This document shows, piece by piece, positions 31,871 to 39,900 of a stretch of DNA of 64,000 bases. The DNA lies in NCBI RefSeq assembly GCF_900115345.1, contig NZ_FOWC01000002.1, positions 744,001 to 808,000 of the forward strand, read 5' to 3'. The notes under the pieces are model-generated. The model had not been told where the DNA came from and made no database searches. It saw only the letters and a list, made by a program, of their open reading frames with translations. This stretch comes from Amycolatopsis rubida. GTDB taxonomy: Bacteria; Actinomycetota; Actinomycetes; Mycobacteriales; Pseudonocardiaceae. The position numbers were made by a program, and so were the translations under genes. Every line of letters begins with the position of its first letter. Position 1 is the stretch's first letter.

Positions 31871-33256
31871 ATGAGCGAGATCGCAACACAGCTGGCAGGG
31901 GCCGTCGGAGCGGGGAACCTGCTGACCGGTGACGCGATTTCCGACGACTACGCGCACGACGAGGCACTCAGCACGCCAGTCCAGAAACCGGCGTACGTCG
32001 CGAAGCCGGCCACTGCCGAAGAAGTCTCCGCGCTGCTGAAGATCGCCGCCGCCGAGGGCATCCCGGTGACCGCGCGCGGGTCCGGCAGCGGGCTGTCCGC
32101 CGCGGCTCGGCCGGTCGAAGGCGGGCTGGTCGTCTCGTTCGAGCGGATGAACTCGGTGCTTGAGATCGACGACGGCAACCACGTCGCCGTCGTCCAGCCG
32201 GGCGTCACGCTGGCCGAACTCGACGCGAAGACCGCCGAACACGGGCTCACCTACCCCGTCTATCCCGGCGAGCTGAGCGCGAGCGTCGGCGGCACCGTCG
32301 GCACCAACGCCGGCGGGATGCGCGCGATCCGCTACGGCATCACCCGCGGCAACGTCTCCGGTTTGCAGGCGGTGCTCGCGACGGGCGAGATCGTTCGCAC
32401 CGGCGGCCGGATGTCGAAGATCTCCAGCGGCTACGACCTCACCCAGCTGATCATCGGCTCGGAGGGCACGCTCGCGCTGGTGACCGAGGTGATCGTGAAG
32501 CTGCAGCCCCGGCTGCCGCACAGCGCGACGGTGCTGGCCCCGTTCGACGATTTCGAGCAGGTGATGGCGGCGGTGCCGAAGATCGCCGCGAGCGGTCTCG
32601 CCCCGCAGATCCTCGAGTACATCGACAACATGACGATGGCCGCGATGGTCTACAACGACAAGCTCGAACTGGGCGTCCCGGCGGAAATCCGCGACCGGAC
32701 CCAGGCGTATCTGGCCGTGGCGCTGGAAAACCGGGTGGCCGACCGGCTCGGCGAGGACGTCGAGGCGCTCGGCGAACTGCTCACCGAACTCGGCGCGATC
32801 GACGCGTACGTGCTCGAAGGCGGAGCCGCGCGCAAGCTCATCGAAGCCCGCGAAAAAGCCTTCTGGAACGCCAAAGCCGCGGGCGCGGACGACGTGATCG
32901 ACGTGGTGGTGCCACGGACCGCGATGCCGCAGTTCCTGGCCAAAGCCCGCGAGCTGGCGATGGCGACCGGCGGCGGCGCGATCGGCTGCGGGCACGCCGG
33001 CGACGGCAACGTCCACCTGGCGATCTTCTGCAAGGACCCGGACACCCGCGCGCAGTTGCTGACCGACATCTTCGGTTACGCGTACGAGCTGGGCGGCGCG
33101 ATCTCCGGCGAGCACGGCCTCGGCCGCACCAAGACCAAGTACTACGCCAAGCTCGAAGACCCGGCGAAGCTCGATCTGCTGCGCCGGGTCAAGGAAAGCT
33201 TCGACCCGGCCGGGATCCTGAACCCCGGCGTTCTGTTCGCGCAAACCGGAAAGTGA
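31871..33256 (+). CDS. FAD-linked oxidoreductase, GlcD/D-lactate dehydrogenase type
   Basis: A 461-residue flavoprotein with a PCMH-type FAD domain (VTARGSGSGLSAAARPVEGG, YPGELSASVGGTVGTNAGGMRAIRYG) and a C-terminal FAD-oxidase domain ending with CGHAGDGNVHLAIF and ISGEHGLGRTKTKYY. This is the D-2-hydroxyacid oxidising family (glycolate, D-lactate, D-2-hydroxyglutarate). ATG behind GAGGGAG. Its stop overlaps the next gene (GTGA), so its product, a 2-oxo acid, is likely handed to the ThDP enzyme encoded there. Confidence 0.9.
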   Translation: MSEIATQLAGAVGAGNLLTGDAISDDYAHDEALSTPVQKPAYVAKPATAEEVSALLKIAAAEGIPVTARGSGSGLSAAARPVEGGLVVSFERMNSVLEIDDGNHVAVVQPGVTLAELDAKTAEHGLTYPVYPGELSASVGGTVGTNAGGMRAIRYGITRGNVSGLQAVLATGEIVRTGGRMSKISSGYDLTQLIIGSEGTLALVTEVIVKLQPRLPHSATVLAPFDDFEQVMAAVPKIAASGLAPQILEYIDNMTMAAMVYNDKLELGVPAEIRDRTQAYLAVALENRVADRLGEDVEALGELLTELGAIDAYVLEGGAARKLIEAREKAFWNAKAAGADDVIDVVVPRTAMPQFLAKARELAMATGGGAIGCGHAGDGNVHLAIFCKDPDTRAQLLTDIFGYAYELGGAISGEHGLGRTKTKYYAKLEDPAKLDLLRRVKESFDPAGILNPGVLFAQTGK

Positions 33257-34824
33257 GCACAGTGAGCACGCTCAACGGCGCCCAGTCCCTCATCCGCACG
33301 CTCGTCGACAGCGGGGTCGACGTGTGCTTCTCCAACCCCGGCACGTCGGAAATGCATTTCGTCGCCGCGCTCGATTCGGTGCCGGAGATGCGCGGCGTGC
33401 TCGCGCTGTTCGAGGGCGTCGTGACCGGGGCCGCGGACGGGTACGCGCGGGTCGCGGGCAAGCCCGCCGCGACGCTGCTGCACCTCGGCCCCGGGCTGGG
33501 GAACGGCCTGGCGAACCTGCACAACGCGCGGCGCGCGCACACGCCGGTGGTCAACGTGATCGGCGACCACGCCACCTATCACAAGCAGTACGACGCCCCG
33601 CTGGAGTCGGACATCGACGCCATCGCGGGCTCGCTCGAAGGCTGGGTGCGCCGGTCCGGGCACACGAAGGACGTCGGCGCGGACGCCGCGGCGGCGGTCG
33701 CGGCGGCGCAGGACGCACCGGGCCGGGTCGCGACGCTGATCCTTCCCGCCGACGCGTCGTGGGGCGAGGGCGGTGAAACGTGCGAGCCGATTCCGCCGCG
33801 CGTGCCGCAGGCGGTCGACTCGACGACCGTGCAGAAGATCGCGGACGTGCTGCGCAGCGGCGAGCCGGTGGCGTTGCTGATCGGCGGATCCGCCTGCCGC
33901 GAGGCCGGTTTGCGCGCGGCCAGCCGGATCGCGGCGGCAACCGGGGTGAAGGTGTTCGCCGAGACCTTCCCCGCCCGGCTGGAGCTCGGCGCGGGGTTGC
34001 CGAACATCGAACGGCTGGGGTATCTCGCCGAGCAGGCCAAGTACCAGCTGGACGGAATCAAGCACCTGATCGTCGCGGGCACGCGGGCACCGGTGTCGTT
34101 CTTCGCCTACCCCGGCATGCCGAGCGAGCTGACCCCGGAAGGCGCGGACGTCCACGTCCTCGCGAACGTCGGACAGGACGTCCCGGCCGCGCTGGAAGCG
34201 GTCGCCGCGTTGGTCGCCGCGGACACCGAGCCGGTTGTGCGGGAGGCTGGACGGCCGGAGCTGCCGAGCGGTCCGCTCACTGTGCAGAACTGGGTCGATG
34301 TGATCGGCGCGCTGCTGCCGGAGAACGCGATCATCGTGGACGAGGCGAACACGTCCGGGCTGATGCTCCCCGCGGCGACCGCGGGCGCGCCGCGGCACGA
34401 CGTGCTGACCCTGACCGGCGGCGCGATCGGCTACGGAATGCCGGTGGCCGTCGGCGCGGCGATCGCGGCTCCGAGGCGACCGGTGGTCAACCTCGAATCC
34501 GACGGCAGCGCGATGTACACGATCTCCGCACTCTGGACGCAGGCGCGCGAGAACCTCGACGTCACCACGGTGGTGCTCAACAACAACGCGTACGCGATCC
34601 TGCGGATGGAGCTGCAGCGCGTCGGCGCGTCCGGAGACGGGCCGCGGGCGAAAGACCTGCTGGACATCGGCCGTCCGGACCTGGATTTCGTGAAGATCGC
34701 CGAAGGCATGGGCGTTCCGGCGACCCGGGCGACGACCGCGGAGGAGCTGGCCGGACAGTTCCGGCGCGCGATCGCCGAACCGGGACCGCATCTGATCGAC
34801 GCGGCCGTTCCCCCGCTGCTCTGA
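33253..34824 (+). CDS. Thiamine-diphosphate-dependent enzyme, acetolactate-synthase/benzoylformate-decarboxylase-like
   Basis: A 523-residue ThDP enzyme. The catalytic Glu lies in ALFEGVVTGAADGYARVAG, and the cofactor motif is ESDGSAMYTISALWTQAREN ending in VVLNNNAYAIL. It belongs to a group annotated as acetolactate synthase large subunit but close to MdlC-type 2-keto-acid decarboxylases, and no regulatory subunit is present. Coupling to the FAD-dependent hydroxyacid dehydrogenase suggests decarboxylation or carboligation of a 2-oxo acid. GTG start overlaps the previous stop; a second GTG nine bases later is possible. A family-2 hairpin starts right after the stop. Confidence 0.85.
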   Translation: MSTVSTLNGAQSLIRTLVDSGVDVCFSNPGTSEMHFVAALDSVPEMRGVLALFEGVVTGAADGYARVAGKPAATLLHLGPGLGNGLANLHNARRAHTPVVNVIGDHATYHKQYDAPLESDIDAIAGSLEGWVRRSGHTKDVGADAAAAVAAAQDAPGRVATLILPADASWGEGGETCEPIPPRVPQAVDSTTVQKIADVLRSGEPVALLIGGSACREAGLRAASRIAAATGVKVFAETFPARLELGAGLPNIERLGYLAEQAKYQLDGIKHLIVAGTRAPVSFFAYPGMPSELTPEGADVHVLANVGQDVPAALEAVAALVAADTEPVVREAGRPELPSGPLTVQNWVDVIGALLPENAIIVDEANTSGLMLPAATAGAPRHDVLTLTGGAIGYGMPVAVGAAIAAPRRPVVNLESDGSAMYTISALWTQARENLDVTTVVLNNNAYAILRMELQRVGASGDGPRAKDLLDIGRPDLDFVKIAEGMGVPATRATTAEELAGQFRRAIAEPGPHLIDAAVPPLL

Positions 34825-34870
34825 CTCGTGAGTGTTGATGCCGGTTCTGACCGGCACAAACACTCACGAG
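34825..34870. repeat. Palindromic repeat, family 2
   Basis: Arms CTCGTGAGTGTTGATGCCGGT and ACCGGCACAAACACTCACGAG pair with two mismatches around a four-base loop. It begins on the base after the ThDP gene stop and ends four bases before the MFS stop, so it separates two convergent genes. Confidence 0.8.
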
Positions 34871-34873
34871 GCT

Positions 34874-36280
34874 CTAGACCCGGGCGAGTTCCGGGCTGGC
34901 GGCACGGAACCGCGGCACCACCGCGGTCAACGCCAGCCCGGCCACCGCCGCGACCGCGGCGACCGCGAACGTGGCGCGGAAACCCGCGAGCGAGGGCACG
35001 GTGAACGAGCCGACGGTGATCGTCAGGTGGGCGAGCATCGTGGCCATCACGGCGCTGGACGTCGAGGTGCCGACGGACCGCATGAGCGAGTTGAGCCCGT
35101 TCGCCGACGCGGTTTCGGTGACCGGCACCGCGCTCATGATCAGCGCGGGCATCGCGGCGTAAGCGATGCCGACGCCCGCCCCGATGATCACAGACGCGAT
35201 GATCAGCTCGACCGCCGTGGCCATCAGGAAAATCGCGAAGACATAGCCGACCGCGATCACGATCGCGCCGGTCATGAGCGTGACGCGCGCGCCGTAGCGG
35301 TTGGTCAGCCGCGCGGAGACCGGGGACAGCGCCATCATGACCAGGCCGTTCGGCGCGAGGCACAGTCCGGCTTGCACCATGGTGAGCCCGAGGCCGTAGC
35401 CGGTAACCGAAGGCGCCTGCAGCAACTGCGGGAACGACAGCGACATCGCATACATCGCGAAGCCGACGAGGACCGATGCGAGGTTCGTGAACAACACCGG
35501 CCGCCGCGCCGAAACGCGCAGGTCGACCAGCGGGTCACGACGGCGCAGCTGATACCAGCCCCAGGCCGCGAGAACGACCACGGCCGTCGCGGCGAACCCG
35601 AGCGTCGCCGGACTGCCCCAGCCCCACTCGCCGCCCTTCACGATCGGCAGCAGCAGACTGGTGAGCCCGACGATCAACCCGAGCGTGCCGAGGAAATCGA
35701 ACGGTGCGGGCGTGCGCACCGGCGATTCCGGGACGAACCGCAGGATCAGCAGCGCACAACCGAGCCCGAGCCCGGCCGCGCCCCAGAACAGGACGTGCCA
35801 GTCCGCGTGCTCGGCCACGATCGCCGCGACCGGCAACCCGATCGCACCGCCGACGCCGAGCGTCGCGCTCATCAGCGAAATCGCGCCGCTCACGCGCTCG
35901 GCAGGCAGTTCGTCGCGCATGATGCTGATGCCGAGCGGGATGACGCCCATCACGCAGCCCTGCAACCCGCGGCCGACGATCATCAGCGCGAGCGAACTGG
36001 TGAGCGCCGAGACCACGGACCCGGCGATCAGCACCCCGAGGCTCACGAGCAGCACCCGGCGTTTGCCGTAAAGATCGCCGAGCCGCCCGGCGACCGGCGT
36101 GCACACCGCCGCCGCGAGCAACGTGACGGTGACAACCCACGAGGCGTCGGTCGGCGTGGTGTCCAGCAGTCTCGGAAACGCCGGGATCAACGGGATGACC
36201 AGCGTCTGCATGAACGAAGCGACCAGCCCGCACGAGGCGAGCACCACGATGATCGGCCCCGAACCCGCCCGCGCCACCAC
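34874..36280 (-). CDS. MFS transporter (DHA2-like)
   Basis: The 468-residue integral membrane protein shows at least 12 and perhaps 14 helices, starting with IIVVLASCGLVASFMQTLVIPLIPAF. The loop GRLGDLYGKRRVLL lies between helices 2 and 3, and GRGLQGCVMGVIPLGISIMRDELP in helix 4 is the drug-export signature of EmrB/QacA-like carriers. Substrate unknown. Two tandem GTG codons (36280, 36277) can start it; no strong ribosome site. It is convergent with the catabolic genes and need not be part of that pathway. Confidence 0.87.
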   Translation of the reverse strand: MVARAGSGPIIVVLASCGLVASFMQTLVIPLIPAFPRLLDTTPTDASWVVTVTLLAAAVCTPVAGRLGDLYGKRRVLLVSLGVLIAGSVVSALTSSLALMIVGRGLQGCVMGVIPLGISIMRDELPAERVSGAISLMSATLGVGGAIGLPVAAIVAEHADWHVLFWGAAGLGLGCALLILRFVPESPVRTPAPFDFLGTLGLIVGLTSLLLPIVKGGEWGWGSPATLGFAATAVVVLAAWGWYQLRRRDPLVDLRVSARRPVLFTNLASVLVGFAMYAMSLSFPQLLQAPSVTGYGLGLTMVQAGLCLAPNGLVMMALSPVSARLTNRYGARVTLMTGAIVIAVGYVFAIFLMATAVELIIASVIIGAGVGIAYAAMPALIMSAVPVTETASANGLNSLMRSVGTSTSSAVMATMLAHLTITVGSFTVPSLAGFRATFAVAAVAAVAGLALTAVVPRFRAASPELARV

Positions 36281-36399
36281 GTCCCCCGTCCCGTATGCCG
36301 TACCGGATTCGTACGCTACCGGGCGAGGCGGGCGGAACGGGCGGTTCGTGATCGATCCGACTTACCGGGCTGCTCCGTCTGGCCCAGTGCTCGCTGGGG

Positions 36400-36873
36400 T
36401 CAGAGCCACTGTTTGACACCGCCGTGACCGGAGCAGGTGCCGGAACGGTGCTGGCTGTAGCTGTAGCTGCCGTCCTTGCACTGGGCGGTCGCGCCGGAGG
36501 GGTTCGAGTCCGGGCGGTGGACGCAGTTTCCCGAGGAGTTGCGGTAGTAGTCGGAGCCGCACTCCGCTGGTTTCCGCACCGGCGGCTGCTGGGCCGGGGC
36601 GACCCGCGGTGCGGCCTGGGCCTTCGGTGTCGTTTTCGGCTTGGCGACCGTGGTGGGCGGGACCACCGGAGGCGTGGTGACCGGTGGTGCGACCGACGTG
36701 GACGGTGCCGTTGAAGTCGGCGTGGTTGAAGTCGCCGACGTTTCCGGCGTGCTGTAGGTCGTCGTCGGCGAGTACTCGCTCGTGACCGCCGACGGTGCGG
36801 TCCCGGTCGGTACCGCACCGCATCCGGCGACCAGAACGCCCGCGGCCAACGCCATCCCCAGTTTCCGCAGCAT
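36400..36873 (-). CDS. DUF3761 lipoprotein
   Basis: The 157-residue protein has a lipoprotein signal (LGMALAAGVLVAGC, lipobox VAGC at about residue 18) and a long Thr/Pro/Ser-rich linker (about residues 25-100) suited to crossing the cell wall. The C-terminal DUF3761 domain reads CGSDYYRNSSGNCVHRP ... CKDGSYSYSQHRSGTCSGHGG. The four cysteines probably form disulphides outside the cell. The family has no known function. ATG behind GAGGAGG. Confidence 0.9.
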   Translation of the reverse strand: MLRKLGMALAAGVLVAGCGAVPTGTAPSAVTSEYSPTTTYSTPETSATSTTPTSTAPSTSVAPPVTTPPVVPPTTVAKPKTTPKAQAAPRVAPAQQPPVRKPAECGSDYYRNSSGNCVHRPDSNPSGATAQCKDGSYSYSQHRSGTCSGHGGVKQWL

Positions 36874-36926
36874 GCGGTTCCTCCTCTAGAGCCAATGCGA
36901 GGAGGTCGAGAATCCGCGGAAAACTG

Positions 36927-39278
36927 TTACAGCGGTTGCGAAGCCCACTCGGTCGGTGACGGAGAGAGCACGAAATCGAGCCGCCCGCCGTACCGGGTCA
37001 GCGAAGCGGGCGCCTTCCAGTCCCGCTGCGGCTTGCCGTCGCGCCAGGCCGACCGCACGTACTTCCCGGAACCCAGCCCGGTGATCGTCAGTACCGCGCC
37101 GCTGCCGGAGCGCACCTCCGCGTGCGGGAACAGGGGGCTCGACAGCAGCATCTCGCCTGACCCCGGCGTACGCGGGTAAATGCCGAGCGCGCCGAAGACG
37201 TACCAGGCCGACATGGTGCCGAGATCGTCGTTGCCCGGCAGGCCCGACGGACCGGTGGTGTAGACCGTGTCGACGATCTGCCGCACGGTTTCCTGCGTCT
37301 GCCACGGACGGCCCAGCTCGTTGTACAGCCATGGCGCGTGGATGTCCGGCTCGTTCGTCGGGTCGTACTTCAACGGACCGCCGCCGCGCAACTGCCAGTT
37401 CCCGGCCGCGTCGTGGAAGAACCCGTCCAGCCGCTTCGCCGCGGTTTCCTTGCCACCCATGGCATCTGCGAGGCCGGTGACGTCTTGCGGTACCAGCCAC
37501 GCATACGCGGCGGCGCTGCCCTGCGCGAAGCCGCGGTCGCTGGCCGGGTCGAACGGCGTCGCCCAGGAGCCGTCCAGATTTCGGGCCTGCGGGTACCCGG
37601 TCGCGGGGTTGAAGACGTTGCGCCAGTATTCGCCGCGCGCGGAAAGCTCAGCGGCTTCCTTCTTCCGCCCCAGCTGCGCGGCCCACTGCCCGAGCGCGAA
37701 GTCCGCGATCGAGTCTTCCAGCGTTTCCGCGCCGCCGCCCCAGCAATGGCACACGTCGTTGGCCGCGTAGTGCGATTGGAGATATTGCGCGAGATTCGGT
37801 CGCTGGCCGACGCATTGCCCCGGACAACCCGCGTCCTGCAAGCCTTCCGGCCGCGGCACGGTGGCCTGGGCGTACAACGAATCGAAGGCGCCGCGGTAGT
37901 CGAAGTTGCGCACGCCCATGGCGTAGAAGGTCGCGAGCGTGGCGGCGGTCGGGTCCCCGGTCATCACGTGGGTCGCGCCGTTCACGTGGACCCAGCGGTC
38001 CCAGACGCCGTCGTTTTGCTTGGCATAGTTGAACAATGACTGCGCGAAGTTCCCGGCGACGCGCGGCTCAAGCAAAGCCAGCAGCTGAATCTGCGCGCGA
38101 TACTGGTCCCAGCCGGAGAAGTTGCTGTACTGCGCGTCCTGGCCGCGTTCGAGCCGGTGCGGTTCGCGGTCCATCCCGAGGTAGTGGCCGTCGACGTCGC
38201 TGACCAGGTTCGGCTGCTGCAGCGAGTGGTACAGCGCGGTGTAGAACACGGTGCGCTGCGCGGGAGTTCCGCCGCCGATCCGCACCCGGCCCAGCCTGGT
38301 GTTCCATTCCCGGCGAGCCGCCGCGGCCACCGAGTCCACAGTGGACCACGGCGGCTGCTCCGCGCGCAGGTTCCGTTCGGCCCCGGCGAGCGACACGTAG
38401 GAGATCGAGATCCGCATGGCGACCCGGCTGCCCGGCGCGAACCCGACCCAGCCGCCGGAACCGCGGCCGGCGCGGTCCTTGCCGGTCGCGTAGCCCTCGC
38501 CGCCGGTCTGGTCCCGGCCGCCCGGCTGCAGCGTGCTGTCGCGCCAGGTGCCGGTGCTGGTGAACGGCTGGTCGAACTGCGCGGTGAAGTACAGCCGGTA
38601 GTAGGTCTTGCGGTTGTTCACGCCGCCGTTGGCGCGGCGGCCGCAGAACGCGCCGGTGAGCACCGAGCCAGTGACCTGCCGGCGCGCCGGATCGATGTGC
38701 GTCTCCGCGTCCTCGCTGCCGTTGAGCGAATTCGACGTGCGGAACAGCAGGTTCGCCGGGGAGCCCGCGGGGAACTCCACCCGCCCGGCCGCTGTGCGCT
38801 CGGTCGCGGCGAAGTCCGTGGTCACGCCGTTCGCGAGGCCGAGCCGGTACCGGCCCGGGGTCGCTTTCTCGTCCGCGTGACTGAAGTCGCTGGCATACAT
38901 CGCGTCTTTGGTGTCCGCGGTCGGCGATGACGTGACGTTCCCGGTGAACGGCATGATTGGCACGTCACCCGCCGCGCCTGGATTGCAGCCCGCGCCGTTG
39001 ACGTGCGTGAGACTGAACCCGCGCAGCCGTGTGGTGTCGTACTGGTAGCCGTTGGCCGCGCCGGTGCTGGTCTGGTCGCCGCGGGTGCTCGTCGGACTCC
39101 AGGCCAGCATGCCGAACGGGGCCGTCGCGCCCGGATAGGTGTTGCCGTCGCCCTTGGAGCCGATCAACGGGTCGACGGAGGCGGCGGGATCGAGCGGACT
39201 GGCCGATGACAACGTTGTCGGCACCAAGGCGGAGGTCAGCAGAACGGCGGCGAGAACCACCGTGGCACTACGGCGCAT
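36927..39278 (-). CDS. Secreted GH92-family glycosidase (alpha-mannosidase type)
   Basis: A 783-residue secreted enzyme with a Sec signal peptide (about residues 1-26, LAAVLLTSALVPTTLSSA). Family 92 features are NTYPGATAPFGMLAWSP at the start of the mature protein, GFSLTHVNGAGC, FYTALYHSLQQPNLVSD, the long alpha/alpha barrel with GNDDLGTMSAWYVFGALGIYP, and a C-terminal beta domain. GH92 enzymes are calcium-dependent exo-alpha-mannosidases acting on mannans or N-glycans. Length is normal. It lies 53 bases upstream of the DUF3761 gene on the same strand; no sugar transporter is nearby. Confidence 0.93.
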   Translation of the reverse strand: MRRSATVVLAAVLLTSALVPTTLSSASPLDPAASVDPLIGSKGDGNTYPGATAPFGMLAWSPTSTRGDQTSTGAANGYQYDTTRLRGFSLTHVNGAGCNPGAAGDVPIMPFTGNVTSSPTADTKDAMYASDFSHADEKATPGRYRLGLANGVTTDFAATERTAAGRVEFPAGSPANLLFRTSNSLNGSEDAETHIDPARRQVTGSVLTGAFCGRRANGGVNNRKTYYRLYFTAQFDQPFTSTGTWRDSTLQPGGRDQTGGEGYATGKDRAGRGSGGWVGFAPGSRVAMRISISYVSLAGAERNLRAEQPPWSTVDSVAAAARREWNTRLGRVRIGGGTPAQRTVFYTALYHSLQQPNLVSDVDGHYLGMDREPHRLERGQDAQYSNFSGWDQYRAQIQLLALLEPRVAGNFAQSLFNYAKQNDGVWDRWVHVNGATHVMTGDPTAATLATFYAMGVRNFDYRGAFDSLYAQATVPRPEGLQDAGCPGQCVGQRPNLAQYLQSHYAANDVCHCWGGGAETLEDSIADFALGQWAAQLGRKKEAAELSARGEYWRNVFNPATGYPQARNLDGSWATPFDPASDRGFAQGSAAAYAWLVPQDVTGLADAMGGKETAAKRLDGFFHDAAGNWQLRGGGPLKYDPTNEPDIHAPWLYNELGRPWQTQETVRQIVDTVYTTGPSGLPGNDDLGTMSAWYVFGALGIYPRTPGSGEMLLSSPLFPHAEVRSGSGAVLTITGLGSGKYVRSAWRDGKPQRDWKAPASLTRYGGRLDFVLSPSPTEWASQPL

Positions 39279-39379
39279 GACGCGACTTTAACCGCGATCG
39301 GTGACTTCCGGGAGAATTCGGGCCGAACGCCCGCCCTGACTGCGCCATCCGCCGGATCACTGCGCGCGACGGCACGGAT

Positions 39380-39829
39380 TCAGCCGTTCGCGAGTCTCGC
39401 GATCGTCCCCAGCAGCCTCCGCATTCCGAAGACGTGGCCCCCGCTCCCGACGACGAGCAAGCGGTAGCCCGCCCCGGCCACGCCGGGAAACCGGGCCCGG
39501 CTCTCGGCGCGGACCACGGTCTGTTCTTCGGAAACGGATTCGAGCCGGAACGTGAGGCGGTACTCGGAGAACAGATGCCGCCCGGCGAGCACGAGCCGGT
39601 GCGGCCGTTCGGCGACCGCGACCCGGAAGCCGGGGACGGTGGAGCCCTCCGCGAGGGGGCGGGGGCCGGTTGCTTTCCAGTCAGCGCAGCGGACCGCCCA
39701 GGCGTAGGCGGTGGCGAGCCGGCCGGAGAAATGTTCGGCGACCTGGTTGACCGCACGCCAGGTTGTCTCGGCGTCCGCGTGCACGACGATCCGATGTTCG
39801 TCCAAGACCGGCAGCTGCTGTTCCGTCAT
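39380..39829 (-). CDS. DUF2867/SRPBCC-type protein
   Basis: The 149-residue protein has a START/SRPBCC-like layout: HRIVVHADAETTWRAVNQV at the N-terminus, a central RPHRLVLAGRHLFSEYRLTF beta stretch and a C-terminal helix with GMRRLLGTIARLANG. These proteins bind hydrophobic ligands; the exact ligand is unknown. ATG at 39829 is clear from CGGAGGTG just upstream. It follows the fadA-fadB operon on the same strand but is separated from it by a strong hairpin. Confidence 0.75.
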   Translation of the reverse strand: MTEQQLPVLDEHRIVVHADAETTWRAVNQVAEHFSGRLATAYAWAVRCADWKATGPRPLAEGSTVPGFRVAVAERPHRLVLAGRHLFSEYRLTFRLESVSEEQTVVRAESRARFPGVAGAGYRLLVVGSGGHVFGMRRLLGTIARLANG

Positions 39830-39844
39830 CGTCACCTCCGCGAA

Positions 39845-39883
39845 ACGGGGCCGCCCCGGGGGAATCCCCCGAAGCGGCCCCGT
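39845..39883. terminator. Hairpin at the end of the fadA-fadB operon
   Basis: ACGGGGCCGC (39845-39854) pairs with GCGGCCCCGT (39874-39883), and the loop contains its own GGGGGAATCCCCC stem. It starts 17 bases beyond the fadB-type stop on the minus strand. Confidence 0.7.
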
Positions 39884-39900
39884 CAGCGCAAGACCGAGCT

